This document shows, one piece after another, positions 1-6,637 of a DNA stretch of 8,026 nt. The position numbers and the translations under genes were made by a program. Source of the DNA: Acidobacteriaceae bacterium (lineage in GTDB: Bacteria; Acidobacteriota; Vicinamibacteria; Vicinamibacterales; CAVVIG01); the NCBI GenBank assembly GCA_031274845.1, contig JAISPN010000081.1, positions 1-8,026 of the forward strand, written 5' to 3'. How positions within the stretch are numbered: the first letter of the stretch is position 1; each line of letters starts with the position of its first letter. The notes under the pieces are model-generated. The model was not told where the DNA came from and made no database searches. It saw nothing but the letters and a program-made list of their open reading frames with translations.

Positions 1-440
1 GTCGCCGTGTTGATGTTCGGGTGAAACGAGATACGCGCGGCGTGCTTCAACTCTCGGTCGAGAAAGACGCGCACATGCTGCGCGCGATCGTGAATGAGTC
101 CAAACGGCGAGACCGAACCCGGCGTGACGCCGAGAAACGTCATCAGCCGCTCCGGCGATCCGAAGCTTAATTTCCCGTCACCGACCTGCTCCGCCACGGC
201 CCGTAAGTCCGCGCGCTTCGTGTGTTCGAGGATGACGAGATAGTGACGATCCCCTTTTTGATTGCGGAGAAACAGATTCTTGCAGTGTACGGCGTCGATG
301 CCGGCCCAGTGCTCGACGCCTTCGTCGGCGGTCGCAATCGGCGGATGCTGATAGTGCTCGAACGGAATGCCGAGTCCGCCGAGATGCGCCGTCACGAGTT
401 GTTCCTGCTCCGTCTGTTCCGTCACCGTCTCCTCGCTCAT
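1..440 (-). CDS. YbaK/ProX-type aminoacyl-tRNA deacylase, partial at its C-terminus
   Basis: The reverse strand encodes 146 residues from an ATG at 440 before running off the left edge. The protein matches the YbaK/EbsC fold of trans-editing enzymes, which hydrolyse mischarged aminoacyl-tRNA (typically Ala-tRNA(Pro)) in the cytoplasm. Visible hallmarks are HPPIATADE near residues 32-40, the catalytic-type lysine in HCKNLFLRN (K54), LEHTKRADLRAV, an LGVTPGSVSPFGL segment near 105-117, and FHPNINTA at the edge. This last motif is typical of the C-terminal part of ProX/PrdX proteins. Full-length members have about 165-170 residues, so some 20-25 are missing. The TauE/SafE-like gene ends 27 bases upstream on the same strand, so the two may be co-transcribed. 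No strong ribosome binding site precedes the ATG; the AAGG there is only two bases away. Family assignment is firm. Substrate (Ala-tRNA(Pro) or another) is inferred from the family. Confidence 0.88.
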   Translation of the reverse strand, partial: MSEETVTEQTEQEQLVTAHLGGLGIPFEHYQHPPIATADEGVEHWAGIDAVHCKNLFLRNQKGDRHYLVILEHTKRADLRAVAEQVGDGKLSFGSPERLMTFLGVTPGSVSPFGLIHDRAQHVRVFLDRELKHAARISFHPNINTA

Positions 441-467
441 CGCCTTCGCTCGCTCACGCGCAATGGA

Positions 468-1229
468 TCACCGCAGGAAGAAGTACGCCGTCATCACCCA
501 CGCGACGGCGATGACCGTGATGCGCACGAACGGCTGCGGGAGCTTCCGCGCAATGGCGGCGCCGAGGTAGCCACCCGCGATGCCGCCCGCGACCATCACG
601 ATCCCCGGCGGCCAACTGATCGCGCCGTCGATGATGAACTCGGCAAGCGCGAGACCGTTGATCGCGACCGCCAACACCGTCTTGAGCGCGTTCATCTCGT
701 GGATGTCGGTCATGCCGGCGACGGCAAATCCCGCGAGCATCATGATCCCCATCCCGCCGCCGAAATAGCCGCCGTAGATCGCAATCATCAACTGGAACAG
801 CAGAATCCACCACGGTACCTGTGACCGATCGCCGTGTAACGCGCTGGCGGCAGACTTCGGCCGCAGTCTGGCAACGAGGTGCCCTCCGAACGTGAAGGTG
901 AGCGCCGCGGCGAGCATCAGCCACGGCAAGAGGTGCAGAAAGCGCGCGTCGGAGGTGCGCACCAGCAACCAGGCGCCAAGCAGCCCTCCGACGAGGCTCG
1001 TCACGCCAAGACGCCAGAGCCAGGATGTGGCATGACCAACTTCGCGGCGGTACGCGATGACGCTCGACAGCGACCCCGGCCACATCGCCAGCGTCGTCGT
1101 CGCATTGGCGGAGACGGCGCCAATCCCAGCCGACATGAGCGCGGGGAGCGCGAGAAACGATCCGCCGCCAGCGACGGCATTGAGCGCGCCGCCCACGAAC
1201 GCGACGGCGAACAGGAAGACGAAAGTCAC
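468..1229 (-). CDS. TauE/SafE family (YfcA-like) membrane permease
   Basis: This is a 253-residue, strongly hydrophobic inner-membrane protein with roughly seven to eight membrane segments. The two glycine-rich half-motifs of TauE/SafE (DUF81) proteins are clear: GGALNAVAGGGSFLALPAL at residues 13-31 in the first half and YGGYFGGGMGIMMLAGF at 152-168 in the second, followed by the conserved N180-A-L-K183 and N191. Length is normal for the family. Members are linked to export or uptake of sulfonates, sulfite, sulfoacetate and related organic anions, but most, including this one, have no known substrate. There is no sulfur-metabolism gene nearby to help. The start is a GTG at 1229: an in-frame TGA lies just upstream, and the first membrane segment begins almost at once, so a later start would damage the fold. 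No Shine-Dalgarno sequence is evident. The deacylase gene follows after 27 bases. Confidence 0.92.
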   Translation of the reverse strand: MTFVFLFAVAFVGGALNAVAGGGSFLALPALMSAGIGAVSANATTTLAMWPGSLSSVIAYRREVGHATSWLWRLGVTSLVGGLLGAWLLVRTSDARFLHLLPWLMLAAALTFTFGGHLVARLRPKSAASALHGDRSQVPWWILLFQLMIAIYGGYFGGGMGIMMLAGFAVAGMTDIHEMNALKTVLAVAINGLALAEFIIDGAISWPPGIVMVAGGIAGGYLGAAIARKLPQPFVRITVIAVAWVMTAYFFLR

Positions 1230-1295
1230 GGGAAAACATCATGGTACATGACCAAAAGCAAGTTTTTGAGCGACACTAGACGGAACGCTTTGACC
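1230..1295. promoter_or_regulatory. Divergent intergenic region, probable bidirectional promoter region
   Basis: This is the only space between the leftward permease gene and the rightward acyltransferase gene, so promoters for both directions should lie here or just inside the genes. It is visibly richer in A and T (AAAACATCATGG, CCAAAAGCAAGTTTTTGAG) than its surroundings. I could not find a convincing pair of -35 and -10 hexamers at 16-18 base spacing in either direction, so the assignment rests on gene arrangement and composition. If the acyltransferase starts at the alternative ATG at 1248, the spacer shrinks to 18 bases. Confidence 0.5.
1239..1251. repeat. Short inverted repeat TCATG-GTA-CATGA in the divergent spacer
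   Basis: Two five-base arms (TCATG and CATGA) are perfect inverted repeats around a three-base centre. The element lies about 10 bases upstream of the permease GTG and includes the alternative ATG of the acyltransferase at 1248. Its position could suit an operator, but arms this short occur often by chance, and no second copy was noticed in the window. Confidence 0.25.
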
Positions 1296-2213
1296 ATGAC
1301 GCCCGATTCCTTGCTCGCCGCGCCGCTGCCGTGTACGCCCGAACCGCTGCTCGACGCGATCACGACATTCCTGAAACACCATCACCTTCCGGCCGACACC
1401 GTGCGGGAGGCGTTGCGCGCGGAGATTACCGCCGCGGGTCCGCAGGCGCTCGCGACACTTCGTGATCGGCTCGCGAGCGCGGGGAGCGAATGGGGCTACT
1501 TCCCGGCCGATCCGGTGGCGCGGCAGGTACACCGCCTGCTCGCCGCGCGGCTTCTGCCGCACCTGATGCGTCTTGAAGGGGCCGAACGGCTGCGCGGACT
1601 CGACACCGCGCGGATGGTGATCGTCTCGAATCATCTGTCGTACAGCGACGCCAACATCGTGGAAGTGCTCCTCCATCGCGCCAATGCCGATGCCATCGCC
1701 GAGCGATTGACCGTCGTGGCTGGACCGAAGGTCTACTCGAACATCACCCGGCGGTTTTCGAGCCTCTGCTTCGGCACGATCAAGACGCCGCAAAGCAGCG
1801 GCGTCTCCTCGGGCGAAGCGGTGATGAACGCGCGTGAGGTCGCAAGCGCCGCACGGCGCACGATCGTCGTCGCGCAGGAGCGTCTCCGCGCGGGCGACGC
1901 GCTGCTCGTGTTCGCGGAAGGAACGCGCAGCCGCACCGGCGGCATGCAGACGCTGCTCGCCGGCGTGACGCGCTACTTCGAGGAACCGGGAACCATCGTC
2001 CTCCCGGTCGGCATCGCCGGCAGCGAATCGCTCTTCCCCATCGGTGAACAGCGCTTGACGCCTAGCGAAATCGTCATGGCGATTGGCCGCCCCATCAACG
2101 CCGACGAACTCCGCGCGGCCTCTGGGGGCGATCGCCGCGTGATGATGGACGAGATCGGCCGCGCGATCGCGGCGGTGCTCCCGCAGGACTATCGCGGCGA
2201 ATACGCGACCTAG
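1296..2213 (+). CDS. PlsC-type 1-acyl-sn-glycerol-3-phosphate acyltransferase family protein
   Basis: From the ATG at 1296 the protein has 305 residues. It carries the LPLAT/PlsC acyltransferase motifs in order: the catalytic H-X4-D in NHLSYSD (residues 112-118), the substrate-binding EGTRSR (208-213), and the later IVLPVGIAGSE block. Members transfer an acyl group to lysophosphatidic acid or another lysolipid at the inner-membrane face during phospholipid synthesis. The roughly 100-residue N-terminal extension, rich in short helices, is not part of the core domain, and the exact acceptor is unknown. An in-frame ATG at 1248 would give 321 residues. I prefer 1296 because the intervening 16 codons (including AAA, TTT, ACT, AGA, GCT) are much less G/C-biased at third positions than the gene body and look like promoter DNA. 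Neither start has a clear Shine-Dalgarno sequence. The WYL regulator begins 13 bases after the stop. Confidence 0.85.
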   Translation: MTPDSLLAAPLPCTPEPLLDAITTFLKHHHLPADTVREALRAEITAAGPQALATLRDRLASAGSEWGYFPADPVARQVHRLLAARLLPHLMRLEGAERLRGLDTARMVIVSNHLSYSDANIVEVLLHRANADAIAERLTVVAGPKVYSNITRRFSSLCFGTIKTPQSSGVSSGEAVMNAREVASAARRTIVVAQERLRAGDALLVFAEGTRSRTGGMQTLLAGVTRYFEEPGTIVLPVGIAGSESLFPIGEQRLTPSEIVMAIGRPINADELRAASGGDRRVMMDEIGRAIAAVLPQDYRGEYAT

Positions 2214-2226
2214 CCGCGTTTCGACC

Positions 2227-3258
2227 ATGCCGCGCAACGCCGAGGTCATTCGACAGTGGACGATTCTGCGCGCGATCGAACGCTCGCGTCTGAGCGGCGT
2301 CACCATCGATCACCTCGCCACCGAGTGCGCCGTCACGACGCGCACCATCCGGCGCGATCTTCAGGCGCTCGAAGAAGCCGGGTTTCCTGTCTACGACGAC
2401 AAAGACCACAGCGATGGCCGCACGCGGTGGAAGATCAACGGTCAGGCGTTCCACGGTCTCACCGCCGGACTCACGCTGTCGGAACTCTGCGCGCTCTACT
2501 TCGGCCGCACGCTGCTTGAAGCGCTGGCTGGAACCCCCTTTCGAGACGATCTCGAACACGCCTTCGACAAGTTGAGCCAGAGCCTGACGCCACACATGCG
2601 TCAGTTTCTCGACGAGTTGCCGCGCGTCATCGCGTCGAAACCCGACCCGCTTCGCCGCACGTTGACCGACGAGGAGACCGCCCGGCCGCCGATCGTCGCG
2701 CGCGCGCTCGACGCCACGCTCTTCAACCGTCAGGCGCTCGTCCGCTACCACTCGCGGTCGAGCGAGCGGACGAAGCAGTATCTCGTCCACCCCTATCGTC
2801 TGGCGTACGCGCAAGGCGGCCTCTACCTGCTCGCCTACGTGCCGGAGTACGAAGAGATCCGGACGTTTGCGGTCGAGCGCATCGAAGAGATCTCGCTGCT
2901 CGAAGAACGGTTCACGCCGATGGAGGATCTGCCGGACGAGGCGTTTCCGCACTCGCTGGGCGTTCATTCAGGCACGCCCGAATCAGTCGTGCTCGCATTC
3001 CAGCCGGGGATGGTCGATTACGTCAAGGCGCGCGAATGGCATCCGTCGCAGCGCTACGAGGATCTCCCGGACGGCGGCACGCGCATGACGCTCGACGTCT
3101 GCCTCGATCACGCGTTGCGCAGCTGGATTTTAAGCTTCGGCCCCTTCGTCCACGTCGTCTCGCCAGCCTCGCTCGCGCGAGAGATCGCAGCGCAACTTCA
3201 GGCGGCGTCCGCCAGATACGACGAGCGGATCGACCACCGGTCTCCGGCTCACTCCTGA
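2227..3258 (+). CDS. WYL-domain helix-turn-helix transcriptional regulator
   Basis: This is a 343-residue cytoplasmic DNA-binding regulator of the HTH_11-WYL-WCX type. The N-terminal winged helix-turn-helix spans about residues 8-60, with a recognition-helix segment VTTRTIRRDLQALEEAGFPV. A linker with an aromatic-rich helix follows, then the WYL domain (about 145-220, including VRYHSRSSERTKQYLVHPYRL, and GGLYLLAY, then EEIRTFAVERIEEI), and a WCX-like C-terminal domain (about 235-325). The name-giving W-Y-L is L199-Y200-L201 here, a conservative variant. WYL domains are thought to sense nucleic acid or nucleotide ligands, and family members act as repressors or activators; the ligand and targets here are unknown. 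The gene is 13 bases behind the acyltransferase, so the two are probably co-transcribed. No clear Shine-Dalgarno sequence precedes the ATG, which suggests translational coupling. Confidence 0.9.
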   Translation: MPRNAEVIRQWTILRAIERSRLSGVTIDHLATECAVTTRTIRRDLQALEEAGFPVYDDKDHSDGRTRWKINGQAFHGLTAGLTLSELCALYFGRTLLEALAGTPFRDDLEHAFDKLSQSLTPHMRQFLDELPRVIASKPDPLRRTLTDEETARPPIVARALDATLFNRQALVRYHSRSSERTKQYLVHPYRLAYAQGGLYLLAYVPEYEEIRTFAVERIEEISLLEERFTPMEDLPDEAFPHSLGVHSGTPESVVLAFQPGMVDYVKAREWHPSQRYEDLPDGGTRMTLDVCLDHALRSWILSFGPFVHVVSPASLAREIAAQLQAASARYDERIDHRSPAHS

Positions 3259-3280
3259 TCGCCCGTCATCGTGGGCAATA

Positions 3281-3307
3281 ATGGCTAGTAACGAGGTGAC
3301 CGCTTGA
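3281..3307 (+). other. Eight-codon leader frame ending on the exporter start codon
   Basis: A tiny frame (MASNEVTA) begins with ATG at 3281 and its TGA stop (3305-3307) overlaps the TTG start of the ABC exporter in the sequence TTGA. It contains the exporter's Shine-Dalgarno sequence. It has no good ribosome binding site of its own. Short overlapping frames can mediate reinitiation, but a nine-triplet frame is also expected by chance, so this is recorded as a possible leader rather than a gene. Confidence 0.2.
3293..3299 (+). promoter_or_regulatory. Ribosome binding site GAGGTGA for the ABC exporter
   Basis: GAGGTGA is a long match to the anti-Shine-Dalgarno end of 16S rRNA. Four bases separate it from the TTG at 3304 (seven counted from the GAGG core). 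It decides the non-ATG start, because the next in-frame ATGs (3367 and 3403) have no comparable site at proper distance. Confidence 0.75.
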
Positions 3308-5223
3308 AGATCAAAGGCCTCGGCAGCGCCGAGCGCAGCCGCGGAATACGACCCGCTCCGGGCGCCATGCCGGGAGGGAAATCGTCCGCCACGAAGAAAA
3401 AAATGACCGCCGGCGCGCTGGACGAAGCGCGCGCGCTTGTCTGGAAGCACAGAAAGCGCCTCAGCATCGGCTTGTCGCTCATGGTCGTCAATCGTCTCGC
3501 GGGCCTCGTGCTCCCCACGACGTCGAAGTACCTGATGGACGATGTCATCGCGCGCGGCAATTGGGATCTGCTGCCGAAGCTCGCGCTGATTGCGGGCGGC
3601 GCGACGATTGTCGATGCGATCACGTCGTTCGCCAACTCGCAGGTGCTTGGCGTTGCCGCGCAGCGCGCCATCACCGACATGCGCAAAGAGGTTGAAACGC
3701 ACGTGGTCCGGCTGCCGGTCCGCTACTTCGACCAGACGAAAACCGGCATCTTGATCTCGCGCATCATGACGGACGCCGAAGGGATTCGGAATCTCGTCGG
3801 CACGGGGCTCGTGCAGTTGACCGGCTCGCTGCTGACCGCCGTGATGGCGCTCGCCATTCTCGTCTATCTGAACTGGAAGCTGACGCTCATCACCGTCCTC
3901 GTCCTCGGCACCTTCGGCGGCGGCATGGCGGCGGCCTTCCGCAAGCTGCGTCCGCTCTTCCGCGAACGCGGGCAGATCAACGCCGAAGTCACCGGACGGC
4001 TCGCCGAATCGCTCGGCGGCATCCGCATCGTGAAGGCGTACACGGCTGAAAAACGCGAGGAGCTCATCTTCGCCCAGGGGGCGCACCGCATCTTCAGAAA
4101 CGTCGCCAAATCGCTGACCGGCGTGTCGGCCATCGGCGCCTTCTCGGGGCTCGTCATCGGCGCCATCGGCATCGCGGTCATGCTCGTCGGCGGGCATGCG
4201 ATCCGCACCGGCGAGATGACGATCGGCGATCTCTTCATGTACATCTCGATGATTGCGCTCCTGACGATGCCGGTCGTGCAGCTGGCCAACATCGGCACGC
4301 AGATTACCGAAGCGTTTGCCGGCCTCGATCGCATTCGCGAAATCCGTCAGATGGCCACCGAAGATCAGGAAGATGCGTCGCGCGAACCGCTCGGCGACAT
4401 CCACGGCGAGATCACCTTCGAGGATGTCAGCTTCGAGTACAACCCCGGCGTGCCGGTGTTGAAGCAGGTGGCCTTCACCGCGCCGGCCGGATCGACAACG
4501 GCGCTCGTCGGATCGAGCGGATCGGGCAAAAGCACGCTCATCAGCCTCGTCATGGCGTTCAACCGCCCCTTCTCCGGGCGCGTGCTCGTCGACGGCACCG
4601 ACCTGAACGATGTGAAGCTGCGTGATTTCCGTCAGCACCTTGGCGTCGTGCTGCAGGACAACTTCCTCTTCGACGGCACGATTGCCGAGAACATCGCCTT
4701 CGCCAGACCGCACGCGACGCGTGACGAGATTATCGGCGTCAGCAAGATCGCGCACTGCGACGAGTTCATTCAGGAATTCGAACAGGGCTACGACACGGTG
4801 GTCGGCGAGCGCGGCGTCCGGCTCTCTGGCGGACAGCGGCAGCGTATTGCCATCGCCCGCGCGATTCTCGCCGACCCGCGCGTCCTCATCCTCGACGAAG
4901 CGACCTCCAGCCTCGACAGCGAAAGCGAGGCGCTCATTCAGGACGGCCTCAAATCGCTGCGTGAGGGACGGACGACGTTCGTCATCGCGCACCGCCTCTC
5001 GACGATTCGCAGCTCCGATCAGATCCTCGTGCTGGAACATGGCGAGATCGTCGAGCGCGGCACGCACGAGGAGCTGCTCGAAAAGAACGGCCGCTACCGT
5101 CAGCTCTACGACAAGCAGTATCGATTCGAGAAGGATCGCTTCATCAACCCCGGCGAGGATTTCACGCCCGAGCCGGAAGCCGTGGTCACGCCCCGGATGC
5201 CGGGACGGAGCAACGCGCTCTAG
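3304..5223 (+). CDS. ABC exporter, fused transmembrane and ATPase domains (MsbA-like type)
   Basis: This 639-residue half-transporter should work as a homodimer in the inner membrane, using ATP to move a substrate outward. A basic N-terminal tail (residues 1-50) precedes six membrane segments (about 53-76, 92-115, 168-188, 190-212, 276-298 and 308-332) with the coupling-type segment RYFDQTKTGILISRIMTDAE near 140. The nucleotide-binding domain holds every core motif: Walker A GSSGSGKST (403-411), Q-loop Q451 in VLQDNF, signature LSGGQ (507-511), Walker B VLILDEATSSLD with D531 and catalytic E532, and H-loop H563. Length is typical for MsbA/LmrA/McjD-like exporters. There is no N-terminal C39 peptidase domain, so it does not cleave a leader peptide itself. 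The TTG start is chosen from the GAGGTGA site. Substrate is unknown; lipid, drug or peptide are all possible. The peptidase gene begins within one to 25 bases after the stop, pointing to an operon. Confidence 0.93.
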   Translation: MKIKGLGSAERSRGIRPAPGAMPGGKSSATKKKMTAGALDEARALVWKHRKRLSIGLSLMVVNRLAGLVLPTTSKYLMDDVIARGNWDLLPKLALIAGGATIVDAITSFANSQVLGVAAQRAITDMRKEVETHVVRLPVRYFDQTKTGILISRIMTDAEGIRNLVGTGLVQLTGSLLTAVMALAILVYLNWKLTLITVLVLGTFGGGMAAAFRKLRPLFRERGQINAEVTGRLAESLGGIRIVKAYTAEKREELIFAQGAHRIFRNVAKSLTGVSAIGAFSGLVIGAIGIAVMLVGGHAIRTGEMTIGDLFMYISMIALLTMPVVQLANIGTQITEAFAGLDRIREIRQMATEDQEDASREPLGDIHGEITFEDVSFEYNPGVPVLKQVAFTAPAGSTTALVGSSGSGKSTLISLVMAFNRPFSGRVLVDGTDLNDVKLRDFRQHLGVVLQDNFLFDGTIAENIAFARPHATRDEIIGVSKIAHCDEFIQEFEQGYDTVVGERGVRLSGGQRQRIAIARAILADPRVLILDEATSSLDSESEALIQDGLKSLREGRTTFVIAHRLSTIRSSDQILVLEHGEIVERGTHEELLEKNGRYRQLYDKQYRFEKDRFINPGEDFTPEPEAVVTPRMPGRSNAL

Positions 5224-5233
5224 GATGTTCGCT

Positions 5234-5239
5234 GGAGGT
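5234..5239 (+). promoter_or_regulatory. Ribosome binding site GGAGGT deciding the peptidase start
   Basis: GGAGGT lies nine bases upstream of the GTG at 5249. It is inside the reading frame if the ATG at 5225 is used instead, and that ATG has no ribosome binding site of its own beyond the end of the exporter gene. The GTG start also places the positively charged residues directly before the signal-peptide hydrophobic core. Confidence 0.65.
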
Positions 5240-5248
5240 TTCTCCCTC

Positions 5249-6637
5249 GTGCGTCACCAGCATCAACGACTGATTGTCTTCGCGTGTCTCCTGTTCGCGT
5301 CTCTCGCGTCGACAGCGCGCGCGCAGACCGCAGCGTCCGCCGCGTGGCTCGACGCCTATCGCGAGCCGGCGTCACAGCTTATCGCCGCCTCGACAGCAAG
5401 CACGTTCGCCTGGAACCGGCTCGCGCAGCTCACCGACACCATCGGTCACCGCCTGAGCGGATCGCCCGCGCTCGACCGCGCCATCAAATGGGCGATCGCC
5501 GAGATGACACGCGACGGCCTCGAAAACGTCCACACCGAGCCGGTGATGATTCCGCGCTGGGTGCGCGGCAAGGAAAGCGCCGACATCCTCGCGCCAGCGC
5601 CGCACGCCATCGCCATGCTGGGACTCGGCGACAGCGTCGGCACCGGCAGTACCGCCATCCAGGCGGACGTACTCGTCGTGCAGTCCATGGCGGACCTCGA
5701 CGCGCGGAAGGACCTCGCTAAAGGGCGCATCGTCGTCTTCAACGTGCCGTTTACGACCTACGACGAGACGCGCCCCGTGCGCACGGATGGTCCGTCGCTC
5801 GCCGCCGCCGACGGCGCGGTCGCCGCGCTGGTGCGTTCGATCGGTCCGCCCGGACTCCGCTTGCCGCACACGGGCAGCGTCAGCTATCGCGCCGGTGCGC
5901 CCAAAATTCCCGCGGCAGCCATCGCCACCGAAGACGCGGATCGTCTGCAGCGCATGGCCGATCGCGGCGACCGCATCACCATCCGTCTTCAGATGGACGC
6001 GCACTTTGAAGCGGACGTTCCGTCAGCGAATGTCGTCGCCGAACTGCGCGGACGCGAACGGCCGGACGAAGTCGTCGTGCTTGGCGGTCACCTCGACAGC
6101 TGGGATGTCGGCGCCGGCGCCAGCGACGACGGCGGCGGGTGCATTGCGGCGTGGGATGCGCTGCGGTTGATGCGCACGCTCGGGCTCCGGCCGCGACGAA
6201 CGATTCGTGTCGTGCTGTGGGTGAACGAAGAGAACGGCACGCGCGGCGGGATCGCGTATCGGGATCAACATCGCGCCGAACTTGCAAAGCACGTCATGAT
6301 GCTCGAAGCCGACTCGGGCCTCTTCAGCCCGGTGTCGTTTGGCTTCAACGGCAACAACAAGGGCATGGCCACGGCCACCGCCATTGCGTCGCTGCTCGCG
6401 CCGATTGGCGCCGATCACGTGATGATCGGCGGCGAAGAGGCCGACATCGATCCGAGTATTCAAGCCGGACATATGCCGAGCATGTCGTACGACGGCACCG
6501 GCATGTATTTTCAGATTCATCACACGCAGGCGGACACGGTCGACAAGATCGCTCCGGCGGACGTCTCGCGTGCCGCGGCGGCCATGGCGGTGATGACCTA
6601 CGTCGTCGCCGACATGCCCACGAGGTTGGGAGAATGA
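5249..6637 (+). CDS. Secreted M28 family metallopeptidase, carboxypeptidase Q-like
   Basis: From the GTG at 5249 the product has 462 residues, close to human carboxypeptidase Q, which it resembles along its length. A signal peptide is plain: RHQHQR, then a hydrophobic core LIVFACLLFASLA, then a likely cut after ARA (25/26), so the enzyme acts in the periplasm or outside. A PA-like insert (about 105-255) interrupts the catalytic domain. The two-zinc site is complete: H281 in GGHLDSWD, D293 in GASDDGGG, catalytic/ligand E327-E328 in VNEENGTRGG, the acidic ligand in LEADSG (E353/D355), and the histidine pair 424-425 in IHHTQADT. M28 enzymes release amino acids from peptides or dipeptides. The ATG at 5225, one base after the exporter stop, would add eight residues; GGAGGT favours the GTG. 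The TGA shares bases with the next gene's ATG (ATGA). Confidence 0.9.
   Translation: MRHQHQRLIVFACLLFASLASTARAQTAASAAWLDAYREPASQLIAASTASTFAWNRLAQLTDTIGHRLSGSPALDRAIKWAIAEMTRDGLENVHTEPVMIPRWVRGKESADILAPAPHAIAMLGLGDSVGTGSTAIQADVLVVQSMADLDARKDLAKGRIVVFNVPFTTYDETRPVRTDGPSLAAADGAVAALVRSIGPPGLRLPHTGSVSYRAGAPKIPAAAIATEDADRLQRMADRGDRITIRLQMDAHFEADVPSANVVAELRGRERPDEVVVLGGHLDSWDVGAGASDDGGGCIAAWDALRLMRTLGLRPRRTIRVVLWVNEENGTRGGIAYRDQHRAELAKHVMMLEADSGLFSPVSFGFNGNNKGMATATAIASLLAPIGADHVMIGGEEADIDPSIQAGHMPSMSYDGTGMYFQIHHTQADTVDKIAPADVSRAAAAMAVMTYVVADMPTRLGE
6622..6633 (+). promoter_or_regulatory. Ribosome binding site for the SurA-like/DsbA-like fusion
   Basis: GAGGTTGGGAGA, at the end of the peptidase gene, offers two purine-rich matches (GAGG eight bases, and GGGAGA immediately, before the ATG at 6634). 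With the ATGA stop/start overlap it supports coupled translation. Confidence 0.55.

Noticed and set aside
454..1242. A 262-residue frame on the same strand as the permease, starting at an ATG pair
   Set aside because: It is frame-shifted relative to the TauE/SafE protein and is arginine-rich without membrane segments. The in-phase permease frame has the family motifs.
879..1247. The long upstream extension of the acyltransferase reading frame
   Set aside because: It lies entirely opposite the permease gene, is charged and low-information, and precedes the plausible starts at 1248 and 1296.
1239..2306. A 355-residue frame antisense to the acyltransferase
   Set aside because: It is arginine-rich low-information sequence opposite a gene with clear PlsC motifs, and so a codon-bias shadow.
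3261..3276. GCCCGTCATCGTGGGC hairpin after the WYL regulator, considered as a terminator
   Set aside because: The stem is only four pairs plus one G-U, with no T-tract behind it (AATAATGG follows). It is too weak to call.
3256..3284. Possible promoter for the exporter operon (TAATGG with an upstream hexamer)
   Set aside because: The -10-like TAATGG has no acceptable -35 at proper spacing (TGATCG lies there), so it is not supported.
3130..5067. A 645-residue open frame antisense to the WYL regulator end and most of the ABC exporter
   Set aside because: It lies opposite a gene with every ABC motif. The translation is compositionally skewed (Arg, Asp, Glu, Ala, His-rich), with no recognisable domain. 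It is a mirror of strong G/C bias at third codon positions.
4622..5224. The upstream extension of the M28 peptidase frame into the exporter gene
   Set aside because: It overlaps the ATPase domain in another frame and is Ser/Arg-rich. The signal peptide begins after 5225 or 5249.
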